From Pectobacterium polonicum (lineage in GTDB: Bacteria; Pseudomonadota; Gammaproteobacteria; Enterobacterales; Enterobacteriaceae): a stretch of 64,000 nucleotides of DNA. The position numbers and the translations under genes are program-made. The notes under the pieces were generated by a model. That model had not been told where the DNA came from, did not search any database, and was given only the letters and a program-made list of their open reading frames with translations. The DNA is taken from contig NZ_RJTN01000001.1 of NCBI RefSeq assembly GCF_005497185.1, positions 124,001 to 188,000 on the forward strand, written 5' to 3'. Below, one piece after another: positions 36,353 to 49,100 of the stretch; position 1 is the first letter of the stretch; every line of letters begins with the position of its first letter.

Positions 36353-38491
36353 TTACGCCACGCTCTGTGCGTTCTCTGCCGGTTTGCTGATGGCCTTCAA
36401 AATTTGGTCACGCGGGCCGTCTGCCACGATGCGCCCGCCATCCATGACGATTACGCGGTCAGCCAGCCTGAGCAACGCCGGGCGGTGCGTCACCAGCACC
36501 AGCGTGCGACCCGTGAGCCAACTGCTTAACTGGTGAATAACGTGGCCTTCCAACTGTTCGTCCATAGACGCGGTAGGTTCATCGAGCAGCACAATCTGAG
36601 GATTGCGCAGCAGCATCCGGCTGAGCAGGATCATCTGCCGCTGCCCACCGGATAAACCGCGCCCGCCTTCATGAATAATGCGATCCAGACTGGCGGCGTC
36701 GTGTTGGATCAGGCTAAGCGCGCCGCTAATGCGCAGCGCCTGCAACAGCTCCTGTTCGGTGGCATGTGGGTTGCCGAGCATCAGATTTTGCCGCAGGCTG
36801 CCGAAGAACAGGCGGGAGTCCTGGGACAGAAAACCCAACTGGCGGCGAACGTCTGCCGGATCGATCTGGCTGATGTCGACGCCATCAATGATGACCTTGC
36901 CACGCGTCGCGGTTGCCTGGCTAGCAAGTAGCTTGAGCAGGGTGGATTTACCCGCACCGACCTTACCCAGCAGCGCCACTTTTTCACCCGGCTTGATGTC
37001 CAGCTTCCCGATCTGCAAGGCCGTATCGCCCTGTTCAGGATCGTAGCTGTACTGCACGTTGTGGAGCTGGAAATGCCCTTGAAGGATTGGGCAGTGCGCC
37101 ATTTTGCCGTCTTCTGGCCGATCCAGCGGTTTTTGCAGGATGTCATCCAGCCCGGTCATCGCGGTTTTGGCGTGCTGCCAGCGGGAAAAGACCATCGTGA
37201 GCTGCATGAGCGGGGCGATGGTACGTGAAGACAGTAAGCTACAGGCTACGAGCGTACCAGTGGTGATATCGCCCGCGAGCACCAGATAGCTTCCGAATAC
37301 CAGCATCCCGGCATAGGTTAACTGCTGGACGGTCGATGCCCAGCCGCTGAGCCGAGCGCCCCAGACGCGTTGCTTCATCCCGATAGCTGCGCTGACGTCG
37401 TGCGTCTGCTCCCACTGGCGCTGGAAGTAGGGTTCAGCCTGTAACGCTTTGATATCTTCGATCCCTTCGATAGACTCGACCAGCACCGCATTACGCAAGG
37501 CACTTTCGCGCATCCCCTCCTTGGCGAGCTTCGCCATCGGCCATTGCAGCATCAGACCGGGGATCACAATCAGCGGGATCGCTAGCATCGGGATCAGCAC
37601 CAGTGGGCCGCCGATCATCGCCATGATGCCGAGAAACAGAAAGACGAACGGCATGTCGGCTGCTGCGCCGACGGTCGTCGAGGTCAGCAATTCACGCACC
37701 TGATCGATTTCCCGCAGCTGCGAAATAAACGATCCGGTGGATTTCGGTCTGGCCTCATTTTTGATCGCCAGCGCGCGGGCAAATAGCATCCCCGACACGT
37801 GCAGATCGATGCTCTTGCCCATCAAATCGGAGACGACGGTGCGTGACAAGCGGATAGCATATTCTAATGCGGCAGCCAGCAGCACGCCGAAAAACAGTAC
37901 CCACAGCGTGGGGATCGACTGTGCCGGAATGACGCGGTCATACACCTGCATGGAGAACAAAATCCCCGCCAGCGCCAGAACGTTACCCACGATAGACGCG
38001 AGAGAGATTTCCCCGATCTGCCGTTTTGCGCCGCGAAAGTGCTGCCAGAACCAGTGCTTGCGGTACGGTTTGACGAAATCATCAATGCGGGTATCGCGGC
38101 CACGCTCGGCGATGCCGACCAGCACGATAATGCCCTGGCTGTGTTTAATCAGTTCCGCCAGTTCGGCTTCACGCTGAAGGTCACCGCCGTCATTCAACCA
38201 GTAGGTGGCGAGCCCCTCGCCATTCAATGATTCGATGACGATGACGCCGCCGTCATCGGTTTCCGCTAATACCGGTAAGATCTGGTTGCGCCAGCGGAGT
38301 TTCTCCGTGTGCCGCAGGCTGATGGTTAATCCCATCAGATGGCTGATCTGCTCTAACTGGCGGGCGATGGGAAGCTGTTCGTACCAGCGCATCTGCTGGC
38401 GTACTGATGGGATATCGACCACCTGTCCATAGTGGGCAGCGGCACGCGCCATGGCGGCAATCCAGACCTCAGTGTTGGTTACTTGTGTCAT
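36353..38491 (-). CDS. Type I secretion ABC transporter (LapB/BapC-like)
   Basis: Inner-membrane exporter for the giant adhesin, 712 residues. An N-terminal C39-peptidase-like domain (about 1-130) lacks the catalytic cysteine, so it should only bind substrate. The transmembrane domain (about 165-440) and the nucleotide-binding domain follow, with Walker A GKVGAGKST, signature LSGGQRQMI, Walker B IVLLDEPTASMD and switch His in VTHRPALL. It is co-transcribed with its TolC-like and HlyD-like partners. Confidence 0.94.
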   Translation of the reverse strand: MTQVTNTEVWIAAMARAAAHYGQVVDIPSVRQQMRWYEQLPIARQLEQISHLMGLTISLRHTEKLRWRNQILPVLAETDDGGVIVIESLNGEGLATYWLNDGGDLQREAELAELIKHSQGIIVLVGIAERGRDTRIDDFVKPYRKHWFWQHFRGAKRQIGEISLASIVGNVLALAGILFSMQVYDRVIPAQSIPTLWVLFFGVLLAAALEYAIRLSRTVVSDLMGKSIDLHVSGMLFARALAIKNEARPKSTGSFISQLREIDQVRELLTSTTVGAAADMPFVFLFLGIMAMIGGPLVLIPMLAIPLIVIPGLMLQWPMAKLAKEGMRESALRNAVLVESIEGIEDIKALQAEPYFQRQWEQTHDVSAAIGMKQRVWGARLSGWASTVQQLTYAGMLVFGSYLVLAGDITTGTLVACSLLSSRTIAPLMQLTMVFSRWQHAKTAMTGLDDILQKPLDRPEDGKMAHCPILQGHFQLHNVQYSYDPEQGDTALQIGKLDIKPGEKVALLGKVGAGKSTLLKLLASQATATRGKVIIDGVDISQIDPADVRRQLGFLSQDSRLFFGSLRQNLMLGNPHATEQELLQALRISGALSLIQHDAASLDRIIHEGGRGLSGGQRQMILLSRMLLRNPQIVLLDEPTASMDEQLEGHVIHQLSSWLTGRTLVLVTHRPALLRLADRVIVMDGGRIVADGPRDQILKAISKPAENAQSVA

Positions 38492-38530
38492 TGATATTCC
38501 TGCATGTTCTTACCCGACAGGCGAGCCGGC

Positions 38531-39955
38531 TTACAGCGACGGTAGCGTCTCGCCACTGGCTTGATAACGTTCAATGCCCAGCATATCCAGCAGATTATCG
38601 ACGGCAGCGGCGTAGTTAACCGCCGCCTCCCAGCCGTCGTATAACGCACCGATGCGTGAGGTTTCGGCCTGCAATACGTCTTGTTCAACGCTGAGCAGGT
38701 CATTCAGGCTGCGTTTGCTGAGCTTGTATTCATCCTGATAAACGTTGCGGGTGTAGGTCGCGCTGGTGATTTGCTGCTGGCTGGCTTTTTCACGCTGCTG
38801 TGCACCGATGAGATCGGCGTAGGCCGTTGCCGCTTTCTGATTCATATCCAGCTTTGCCGCTTCGACTTCGGCCTGCGCAGCTTCACGCGTGCCTGATGCG
38901 GCATCAACGCGTGCGCTGACGGCACCACCCTGATACAACGGGGCTTCCACAACCAGCTGTAGCTGATCGTCCCAGTAATTACGTCGGTCGGTTTCATAGC
39001 GGGTACGTCCTGCCTGCACGGCAATAGTCGGCCAGTGCTGGGCTTCCGCCTGACGAATGCGGTGGCGCGAGGCTTCCTGTTTGGACTGGGCGCTCAGCAC
39101 CGCATTACTCTGCTGGTAGGGCAGCGCTTTGAGCGTAATTTTTTGTTGCAGCAGCGCCCGTGGCAGATCGGGCAGGGTGGTGGGGAGAACGCCGGTCAAC
39201 ACGCTGAGCTGCGCCAGCGAGGAGCGCTCCAGCGCACGATATTGTTCCAGCGTCGCCCTCATGCCTGCGATGCGGGTTTCCGCTTGCAGGATGTCGGATT
39301 GTGTACTGAGACCGGCTTCGGAGCGGAGCGTTGCGATATCTTTTACCGCGCTGAGTGACGTGATGTTGCGCTCTGCTGCCTGATTCAGTTCCTGATAGCG
39401 TTTGACTTTCAGATAGGTAAGCAGGGTTTGCTGGCCGACCGTGGTCATGACGCCGTAGAGCTGGTAGCGATAGGCATCGGACAGGCTGTGCTGCTCATCA
39501 ATGCTGCCGCCCGTCTTACCGAAATCATACAGGAGCTGTTTTAGGGTGATGCCGGCGGTGGAGTTGTTGCTCATTGTGCCGCTGGTATCACTCTGATCTG
39601 ACTGGCCGACATTGCCACTTAGGCCGATTTGCGGGAACCAGGCGCTTTGCGCCACGCGCAGATCGGCATCGCCGACGCGAATTTGCGCGGCGGCCTGGGC
39701 GATTTGCGGGTTGCGGGCAAATGCACGGAGAATGGCCTGTTTGAGATCCAGACTGTTGACCTGTTGTTCTGTCGGTGCAGCGGACCAGTCAAACGCGACG
39801 GCCTGAGCGAATGTCGGTGGGCTATAGACGGTTGCGAGGCTACCGCAGACGAGCCCGAGCGCCAGCATGTAGCGCGGTGTGTGAGCCTGAAAAGCGCGCT
39901 GGCGTAGAAAAAACATGTCCCTGATAAAAAAGCTGATAAACAATGGTTTGTGCAT
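38531..39955 (-). CDS. Type I secretion outer-membrane channel (TolC family)
   Basis: A TolC/AggA-type outer-membrane factor of 474 residues dedicated to the adhesin. The signal peptide (about residues 14-52, ending TFAQA) precedes two internally repeated helical halves with LKQAILRAFARNPQIAQA and GNVGQSDQSD. The ATG at 39955 has AGGGG six bases upstream; an ATG at 39913 inside the signal region is possible. It sits between the adhesin and the ABC gene in bapABCD order. Confidence 0.92.
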   Translation of the reverse strand: MHKPLFISFFIRDMFFLRQRAFQAHTPRYMLALGLVCGSLATVYSPPTFAQAVAFDWSAAPTEQQVNSLDLKQAILRAFARNPQIAQAAAQIRVGDADLRVAQSAWFPQIGLSGNVGQSDQSDTSGTMSNNSTAGITLKQLLYDFGKTGGSIDEQHSLSDAYRYQLYGVMTTVGQQTLLTYLKVKRYQELNQAAERNITSLSAVKDIATLRSEAGLSTQSDILQAETRIAGMRATLEQYRALERSSLAQLSVLTGVLPTTLPDLPRALLQQKITLKALPYQQSNAVLSAQSKQEASRHRIRQAEAQHWPTIAVQAGRTRYETDRRNYWDDQLQLVVEAPLYQGGAVSARVDAASGTREAAQAEVEAAKLDMNQKAATAYADLIGAQQREKASQQQITSATYTRNVYQDEYKLSKRSLNDLLSVEQDVLQAETSRIGALYDGWEAAVNYAAAVDNLLDMLGIERYQASGETLPSL

Positions 39956-40192
39956 CAATTGCCCCTGTTTTCATTACTCTTTGTTTTAGTTCCTTTAAAG
40001 GAGGGAGAGGGGCGCTGGCAAAATGCGTTAATACCCCTTCCGCTCTCCCTCTTCGTCATATTTCCATGCGGCTCATCCTAAGCCTGCTATCTCCTCAGCA
40101 TAATTTTTACGCCGGATAACGACAAAATCGCGTTGATCCCCGTATTTGTGTATAAGCAGCAGTCCTTCGTAGGGCTGGCACTTAAAACACCG
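39956..40192. other. Gap between adhesin and TolC-like gene, with repeat remnant
   Basis: This 237-base non-coding segment contains TCTTCGTCATATTTCC (about 40051) and CATAATTTTTACGCCGGATAA (about 40100). Both words recur in the 25.5-25.8 kb element, here only about 50 bases apart. It looks like a short or internally deleted copy of that repeat inside the secretion operon. A processing or partial termination role between adhesin and exporter genes is possible. Confidence 0.5.
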
Positions 40193-43100
40193 TTACACCA
40201 TATTGACGAGCAGCCCTTGCTGCACCAGTACGTCCCCCAGGCTGTTGGCGCTATCCAGCGATGAATGGTGGTAGACATCGAAGTGTTGGCCGTCAATGTC
40301 ACGCTGTCCTACCGCGCTCCAGGCACCGTCACCTGGGATCAGGTTCACCTTGCTGCCTTCTCCCCCGACGATCAGCAGGTCATCTTCTGGTCGGTCGGTG
40401 ACATTCAGGGCGCGGTCAAGATCCAGTGTGATGCTGTTGGTGCCGTTTTTGCCTAAATCGAAGATCTCCACGTTGTCGATTTTCAGTCCCAGCGCGGTGA
40501 GATCCAGATTGAGCGAGGTGCCATCGAGAAGCAGGGTATCGATGCCGTCACCGCCGTCGATGTGTGTGAAATCGAGATTTGAGAGAGTGATAAGGTCATC
40601 GCCCTCGCTGCCTGTGATCTCTGCCCCCGTCTGTACGCTACCGTCAGCCAGATTGATGACAACGCCGCCAATGGCATACACGCTGTTCTCAACGTCAGTG
40701 CTGGCGTGATTGTCGATGGTTTGTGTCTCGCTGAGCGTGGCCGCAGCCATTTTCGAGCTGACATGGAGGGATTGCACATCGGTACTTTCCCCAGTATCAA
40801 GCTGTTCACTGGACAGCGAGGACACCTGAGCAAGGCTGCTATCGTCCGTATCCAGCGCCATCATGCTCATCAGCGGTAAGCCGAGTGAGATACCGGAAGT
40901 TAATCCGGCGGATACCCCGGTGAAGTTACCTGCCTGATCGGTAACGGAAGCTTCTACTGCCGTTCCCAACAGCGCAGTTAAAATTGCACCCACGTTGAAA
41001 ACGTTGATGCCTAGCAGGGAACTGCTGAAATGCGCGTTCCACTTGCCATCGGCACCGACAGTACCCTGTAGCGTTTGGCCGAGCAGGGTGACGGTCACCT
41101 TGGCACCTTGTTGCACATAGCGTGATGTCCCGCTGACGGTGATGCCATTTGCCAGCAGGCCGACGGTGTTACCAATCAGTGACCCGACTGCATCAATACC
41201 CAACTGCGGCAACTGGTGCGTTTTCACGATGACGTTACTGTTGGTGTTGTTGGTATTGCCATAGCGGTCAGTGACGGTGACACCGACGGACAAGTTACCG
41301 TCAAGAATGCTGGTTAGGTTGGCACTGGGTACAGTGACGCTCCAGGTGCCGTTGTTGGCGACGGCAACCGTGGTCGAGAACCCGCCTACGGTCAGCGTGA
41401 TGCTACCGCCTGCCGCATTGGTTGTGGTTCCGCTGATGAGCTGGTTTATACCCGCTTCGGCCAGATTCAGGTAACCATCCCCGCCAAACAGGGAGCCGAG
41501 GTTGACCGTTGGCAGCGTGTGAACGCCTACGCCGATCGAAGCTCCCGCGCTGGTGGTTTTGCCTGCGGAGTTGGTCAGAGAGGCACTGAGGGATAACGTG
41601 CCGTCAGTCAGATTGTTGAGATCGAGTGACGGCAGGCTGACTGACCAGGCTCCGTTGCTTTGCACCACGGCAGAGTAGGTCTTCGTACCCAGAGAAACCT
41701 GAATAGTGGAACCTATCGCGTTGGTACTGGTGCCGCTGATAATCTGACCCGCAGCGGCTTCGACCGCATTCAGCAGGCCGTCACCGCCAAACAGTGGGTT
41801 AATCGCAATGGTTGGCAACGCATTGATAATGACATTCAAGGCGCTGGTGGTTTCTCCCACGTTACCCGCTGCATCCACCAGGCGGACGCTAACGTTAGTT
41901 GCGCCATCTGTGAGGGCTTTCAGGTCGAGGCTAGGGACCGGCAGGCTCCAACTGCCGTTCGCGCCAATCGTCGTGGTGTAGGTTTTGCTGCCTAGCGTGA
42001 CGTTGATCGCTGTACCGGCTGCCACATTGGCCGTTGTCCCACTGATGGTTTGTGCGCTCAACAGGCTGGTGAGATCCAGTACGCCGCCGTTGAACAACGG
42101 ATTAAGGGTGATGGTTGGCGGCAATATGGAGACATTGAGTCCCGTACTGATGCCGTTGCTGTTGCCTGCTGGATCGGTCACCGTCGCACTGACGGTGAGA
42201 TTGCCGTTGGTCAGACCGGACAGTTGCAGCGGCGTTACGCTGGTGCTCCAGGTGCCGTCATTACCAACGGTGGCGTTCAACGTCAGCGATCCGATGCGTA
42301 TCACCACCGACGATCCTGCTATCGCATTGGTGGTGGTACCGCTAATCGTCTGCGTCAGCGCGGCCTCTGCGGCATTGAGGAAGCCATCGCCACCAAACAA
42401 CGAACCAAGACTGATCGTTGGCAAGTTTTTGGCAATGATGCTGATGGCACTATTGACCGTGCCAATGTTGCCGGAGGCATTGGTGACGGAGACGCCAAGC
42501 GTCGCGCTGCCATCTACCAGTGCGCTAAGATCGGACGGTTGCAGCGTCAGGCTGAACACGCCACCTGCGCCGACGGTCGACAGGAATGTTTTACTGCCAA
42601 GGGTAACGGCAACCTGCGATCCCACACCGGCATTAGTGACGGTACCGCCGATTATTTGTGCTACCACGGCTTCTGCGGCATTGAGGAAGCCATCGCCGCC
42701 AAATACCGGGTTCAGCGTAATCACTGGCTGAGAAAAATCGAACTTGATGCCAGCACTGCCGCTGGTGCTATTACCTACGCTGTCTGTCGCGGTGGCGCTC
42801 ACCGTGAAATCACCGCTGCCCAGCCCTTGCAGAATACCCAATACGCTCGGTGTGACGGCTGCGCTCCACTTGCCATCTGAGCCGACGGTGGCCGTGGCGA
42901 TTTGTGAACCCGAAATACTGAGCGTAATGGTTCTGCCAGCCAGTCCGGTGGCCGTGCCGCTGAGCGTTTGGTTGACCAGCAGGTCGCCCAGATTCAGCAG
43001 GCTATCGCCAAAGACCGGATTCAGCGTAATACTCGGCAGATTCTTGATGACGGTTGGAACGTTCACGATCTGGCTGGCGGTATTGCCTGCGTGATCGGTG

Positions 43101-46100
43101 ACCGCGACGCCCAGCGCTAACGTTCCATCTTGCAAGGCTTGTAAATCAAGCGCAGGAACGGACAGGCTCCAGGCACCGCCTGCACCGACGGTAATCCCGG
43201 TGTAAACTTTGGTGCCCAACGTCACGGCAACCGTTGCGCCAGCGCCGATATTCACATTGCTGACGATGCCGCTGATAATCTGGCTGGTCGCGACATCCGC
43301 CGCATTTAGCGCGCCATCCGCGAAGGCTACCACGGAATCAATGACCGGCAGGGTTTTCAACACGTCAATGTTGACCAACTGATTCTTCACGTTGCCGTGT
43401 GAATCGACGATGTCGACATTAACCGCCAGCACGCCATTGCTCAGGCCGGTGAACAGGTTCGGGGCAAGGGCGACGCTCCAGGCTCCGTTGGCTCCCACGG
43501 TGCCTTCCACCGTATTGCCCAACACGGTGACCTGTACTTTCGCACCCAGGTAGTTGCCCGTTGCGTTACCGCTGATGACCTGCGTGATCAGTGATTCGGC
43601 CAGATTGAGGATGCCATCATTACCGAAGATATCGGTAATACCTGCGCCGAGCGTCTTGTTCAGTGCGACATCGAGCGTGACATCAAGGTGTGTGCTATTG
43701 TCGGAAGTATCGGTCAGCGTCACGCCGATGACCTGCGGCCCGTCGAACAGGTTCTGCAAATTGGCGGACAACACCGGAATCGTCCAGGTTCCGTCAGGGC
43801 CGACGGTGGTCGTGCCGACTAACGGCCCTGCGGTTAGCGTAACGGTGGCACCTATTTCGCCTGTCCCTTTAATCACTCCGCCAGCCAGCGCCTCAGCCAG
43901 CGTCAGAATATTGTCATCGAACAACGTCACGCTGAGCAGTGGAATACCCGTATCAACGGTAACGACCTGCGTATCCCAGGCGGGATTTCCTGCTGTGTCC
44001 GCGAGCGTTGCCCTAATGGTGTAGGAGCCATCGGTCAACTGTGCCAGATCGGCGGCGGGTACACTCACATTCCAGTTTCCGTCGGACTGAACCTGAGCGC
44101 TGTAGGTTTTGCCATTCAGCACCACGCTGACGAGTTGCCCAGCCTCTGATGTGGAGGCTGTCCCCGTAATCGTCTGTGCGGTACTGACTTCCTTACCGTT
44201 CAGTATGTTATCACCAGCAAACGTCTCGATATTTAATGTCGGCGCGATGGTATCGACCAGCACGGTGGTTGTCGTGGAGCCATGTATAGATGAGGCCGTG
44301 ATAGTAACTGGGCCTTCAGAGGCAAAGAATGAGGATTGTGTAGGAATAGTGACACTCCAGACACCATTTAGATCGGTTATGGGGCTTGGAAGCACGGGAA
44401 TCAAACCAATTTGAAGTGTGATAGGTACTGATATAGGAAACAAACCGATAGAACGGCCAGAGATAGTAATACTTCCTTCAGCTTCAGCCGCATTGATGAT
44501 GTTATCGTCGGCTATCGCATTAATTTCGATAATAGTGCTGGGAGGTGTCAGGTCGGCGGTGAATACTTTGTCGGCTTGTATGGCCGGATTACCCGCTTTA
44601 TCCATCGCATCGGCTGTGATGGTGTACGCCGGATTCGTTAGATCTTGCAGCGCGGCGGGAGGGATGCTTACGCTCCAGATACCATCGGCGAGAATTTTTG
44701 CCGTGTACTCGACATTATTCAGCTTGACGGTCACATTTTGACCCACTTCCAAGCCCGTGGAGGTGCCGCTGACGATCTGTGTGGTGCGGCTTTCCGCATA
44801 GTCGAGAGTTTTATCCGCTCCGCCAAAGTCGTTAATCGTAAGTGTCGGTGCGGTTTGCGCGATAGTCGCCTGAGAATTCAGCGTGGCTGTGTTACCTGCA
44901 TCATCCGTTGCGGTGATAACGATATTGTGCGTTCCGTCAGCAAGCTGGCTGAGCTGCGTTGGCGTCAGCGTAGCTGTCCAGACGCCTCCGCTAAGCTGTG
45001 TAACGAGTGATTCTTCACCAAACTTCACGGTCACGCTCACGGCATCCCCCGCGTTACCGCTAAGCGTTCTGCCCAGCAGGGTGCCCGCTTCCGCAATATT
45101 CAGGTAGCCGTCTTCAAACGGGATATCTAAGGTGAGTGCCGGTGGCGTTAAATCGCTGATAAAGGTGATGGGAGTCGAACCGACGTTGCCAGCGGCATCG
45201 ATGGCGGTGACGGTGATGGTATGTTGGCCATCGGTCAGCGAGTTCAATGCATTAGGAGGAAGCGTAACCGACCAGTTGCCGTTGCTATCCACCGTCGCCG
45301 TGTAGCGAATCCCGTTGAGGTCGATCTCCAGTTTCACGTTTTGCCCATTGCCGCCAATCTGGGTGCGGCCAGAGAAGGTCAGCGCGGACGCGGCTTCGGC
45401 GCTGCTCAGGATATTGTCGACCCCAAATGGGTTTACATCGACAAGCGGGGCGGGCAGTGTTTGCGCCGAACTGACATCGAGCGCCGTACTGGTGTGAGTA
45501 TTGCCCACCCAGTCGGTGACCTTGACGCTAATGCTGTAATTGCCTTCGGCGAAGATCGCCAAATCGGCAGGACTCAACTCTCTGGACCATCCGCCTAGCC
45601 CGTCTGCGGTGGCCGTAAAGGTGGTGTCTACCTGCGTGGTTTTGTTGGTCACGGTAATCGTGACTTCCTGGCCTGCGCTGGTAATACCGGTTTTACCGGT
45701 TAAGGTCTGGATGGCCTGAATTTCGGTGGTGTTAAGGATTCCGTCGCCAAACGGCAGATCCAGCGTTGCCACCGGCATGGTGGTGGTCAGAACATTTGCC
45801 GTAGCCGCGGTGGTGCTGGTGTTGCCCGCAGAGTCGGTCACGGTGACGGTGAAATTCACCGTGCCATCCGGCAGGTCGATCAGCGTCTGGCGATCCAACG
45901 ATAACGACCAACTGCCATCGGCATTCACGGTGGCAGGGAGGCTTGTGCCGTTGATGCTGACCGACACGGTTTGCCCCACATTGCTGGTTAGCCCTGTTTG
46001 CCCGGATAGCGTAGCGCCCGGCTGCGCATCGGCCAGACTCAGTTTGCCATCGCCGAACGGCGTATCCAGCGAGGCGACGGGAACACCCACAATGACGCTG

Positions 46101-49100
46101 GTGAAGGTTCCGTTTCCTGCGCCCGTGTTGCCCGCATGATCCGTAACGGTGACGTTGATGGTGTGTGTGCCGTCGCCGAGTGAAACCAAATCGGCAGCCA
46201 GCAGTGTCACATTCCACTGACCATTGGCGGCAACGGTCGCGCTGTAGGTGTGGGTTAGCGTGCCGTTGGTGATCGAGACAGACACGCTCTGGCCTGGATC
46301 GAGGAGCCCCGTTGTCCCGGTTAGCAACTGATCCGCCGTGCTTTCTACCTGATTGAGTACGCCATCAACAAACGGGGTCGCGATGCTGATGTTGAAATTG
46401 GTGTGGATGACGACATCCAACGTACCGCCCGCGCTGCCGGTATTGCCTGCGCTATCGGTTACCGTTGCACTGACCTGCACATTGCCATCCGCCAGAATGT
46501 TAAGCGCATTGGCTGGAATGGTGGCACTCCACAAGCCGCCCGCGAGGGTCACGCCTGTTACGGTGTAAGCCCCTATCGTAACCTGAATCGCTGTCCCGAC
46601 GGGCAGGTTGGTATAACTGCCGCCAACGGTGGTTTCCGTTGCCAGTTCTGCACTAGTCAGGACATTGTTGTCATAGAGCGAATCCAGCGTCAGCGTCGGC
46701 AGCGCCTGTGTTTTTAACGTGATATCAATGCTGGTCGTGCTGGCATTCCCTGCGCCGTCGGTCACGCTGGCTTGCAGCGTTTTCACGCCGTCGCCCAGTG
46801 CCAGCAGGTCGTTTGCCGCAATGGTGATTTGCCAGATACCGTTGTTGTCGGCAACCGCGCTATAGGTAGCAGTACCGACTGTTATGGTGACTTGAAGACC
46901 GGCTTCGGCCTTGCCGCTCAGCGGTAGTCCTGCCAGCGCATCTGCCAGCCCGATATCGCTGGTATCAACCAGCATATCGATGGACAGCAGCGGTGGGAGG
47001 GTATCGACTGTCAACGGATGGGTTGCCGTGGCCGGGTTCTGTGCGATATCACTGACGGTTGCCGTCACATTCTGACTGCCCTGCGGCAGATTTTGCACAT
47101 CGCTGGCAGGAACGGTTGTGCTCCAGTTACCGTCAGCGCCAACGGTCGCCAGATAGGTTTTGTTATTCAACGTCACGGTGACGCGCTGTCCCACCTGAAC
47201 ATTCGTCGTTGAGCCAGAGATGAGCAGATCGGATTGGGTATCCTGCGCGCTGACGACATCATCGCCAGATAGCGTCGCAATGGTGATACCAGGCAGATTA
47301 GCAGGGTCGGTGATGACGGTGATGTTATGTGTTGTCGAAGCGGGGTTGCCGCTTACGTCGGTCACGCTGGCGCCCACGGTTTGCTTGCCGTCAGGCACGT
47401 TGCCGACGTCCGTGGCGGGAACCGTGGTGCTCCAACTGCCATCTGCCCCCACGGTGGCGAGGTAGGTTTGACTGTTGAGGGTGATAGTGACCTGCTGGCC
47501 CTGCTCGACATTCTGGCTGCTGCCGCTGATGGTTAACGGCTGGCCTGATTCTGCCAGGTTGAGGTAGTCATCGGTCGAGAGTGTGGCTATCGTCAGGGTC
47601 GGCGCTTTGGCCGGATCGGTATCCAGCGTAATCGAATGGCTGACGGTGCCAGTATTGCCTGCGGCATCGGTCAAGGTGGCGGTGATAGCAGTGATGCCGT
47701 TCGGCATGTTTTGCAGGTCACCTGCCGGCACGGTGACACTCCAGGTGCCATCGGCCTGTGCCAGCCCCTGGTAGATCTGCCCATTGATGGTCACGTTGAC
47801 AATGATGGGACGACCGCTGTCGTTGATGGGGGATGTCCCCGTGATTTGCAGCGGCAGCAGGCTTTCCGCGATGTTGATGATATCGTCGATGCCAATTGGG
47901 TTGATGGTCAACACCGGAGGCGTCAAATCCACGAATGCGCTGCCCTGAACGGTAGAGGTATTGCCCGCCGCATCACTAACGGTAACGGAAATGTTGAGTA
48001 TGCCGTCTGCTTGCGTCGTCAGCATGGATGGTGCCAGTTGAAGGCTCCAGTTACCGTTGCCGTCAACCGTACCGGAATAGACCGTGCTGCCAACGGTAAT
48101 GCTGACGGTTTGGCCCGTTCCGCGAAGACCGGTACTGCCGGAAAGCGTCTGTCCTGCCTGCGCGTCACTCAGATTCAGGTAGCCGTTACTAAATGGCATA
48201 TTCAGCGATGCGACTGGGGGGTTATTGATACTGACACCTAACTGCTGAGTACCTGAGAGCGCATTACCCGCCTGATCGACAGCGGTGACATTCACCGTGA
48301 TGACACCATCGCCCAACGCTTTCAGGTCGATGGAGGGAATACCTGCACTCCAGGTACCGTCTGGTTGCACCTGTGCAATATAGGTTTTTCCGTTCAATAT
48401 GACGTTGACATCGGTACCTGGTGCTACGTTGACGGCACCGCCGCTAATCGTAATGCCGTTTGTCGCTTCCTGCACATTCAGCTGGTTATCCCCGGTGATT
48501 GGCGCAATAGACAGCCCGCTCGCATTCGTATTAATTGTGACGGTACTGCTGGAAGTGGCGGTATTGCCGGAGGCATCACTCACGCTAACGGTAATGGTCT
48601 GGCTGCCATTAACCAGCAGCGCCATATCGGTATCCGAGATCGTGGTACTCCAGTTCCCATTTGACAGAACCTGTGCGGTATACGCCTTGCCATTGAGGCT
48701 AATCGTCACCGTCTGGCCTTGCTCCACATTTTTACTGGTGCCGCTGAGTATTTGGCTGACTCGCGCTTCTGCACCGTCGATAATGTTGTTGCCAGCGAAG
48801 GTACCAATCGTGATGACGGGTGCATTTAGTGGGTTGGCATCGACACCAATAGTTTGTGTCGTGGTGGTCGTATTGCCCGCGACATCAGTCAGACGTGTCA
48901 CGATGCTGTAACTGCCATCGGACAACGTGCTCAGATCGGCAGATGGAATACTGATGCTCCAGGTGCCGTCATTGCCGACAGTACCGCTGTAGGTTTTTCC
49001 GTTCAGCGTTGCCGTCACGGTTTGTCCCGCATTGGATGGTGAGGCGGTGCCGGTTAGCGACTGATCGCTCCGCACTTCGGTGCTATTCAGAATGTTGTCG

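Noticed and set aside
36353-38491. Active peptidase in the N-terminal C39-like domain of the ABC exporter
   Set aside because: No catalytic cysteine is visible in the first 130 residues, so it is a degenerate binding domain.
41985-42880. Long antisense open frames inside the adhesin (248 and 276 codons, among others)
   Set aside because: They mirror the 300-base repeat of the sense gene, with low-complexity Val/Leu/Pro-rich translations; they are shadows.
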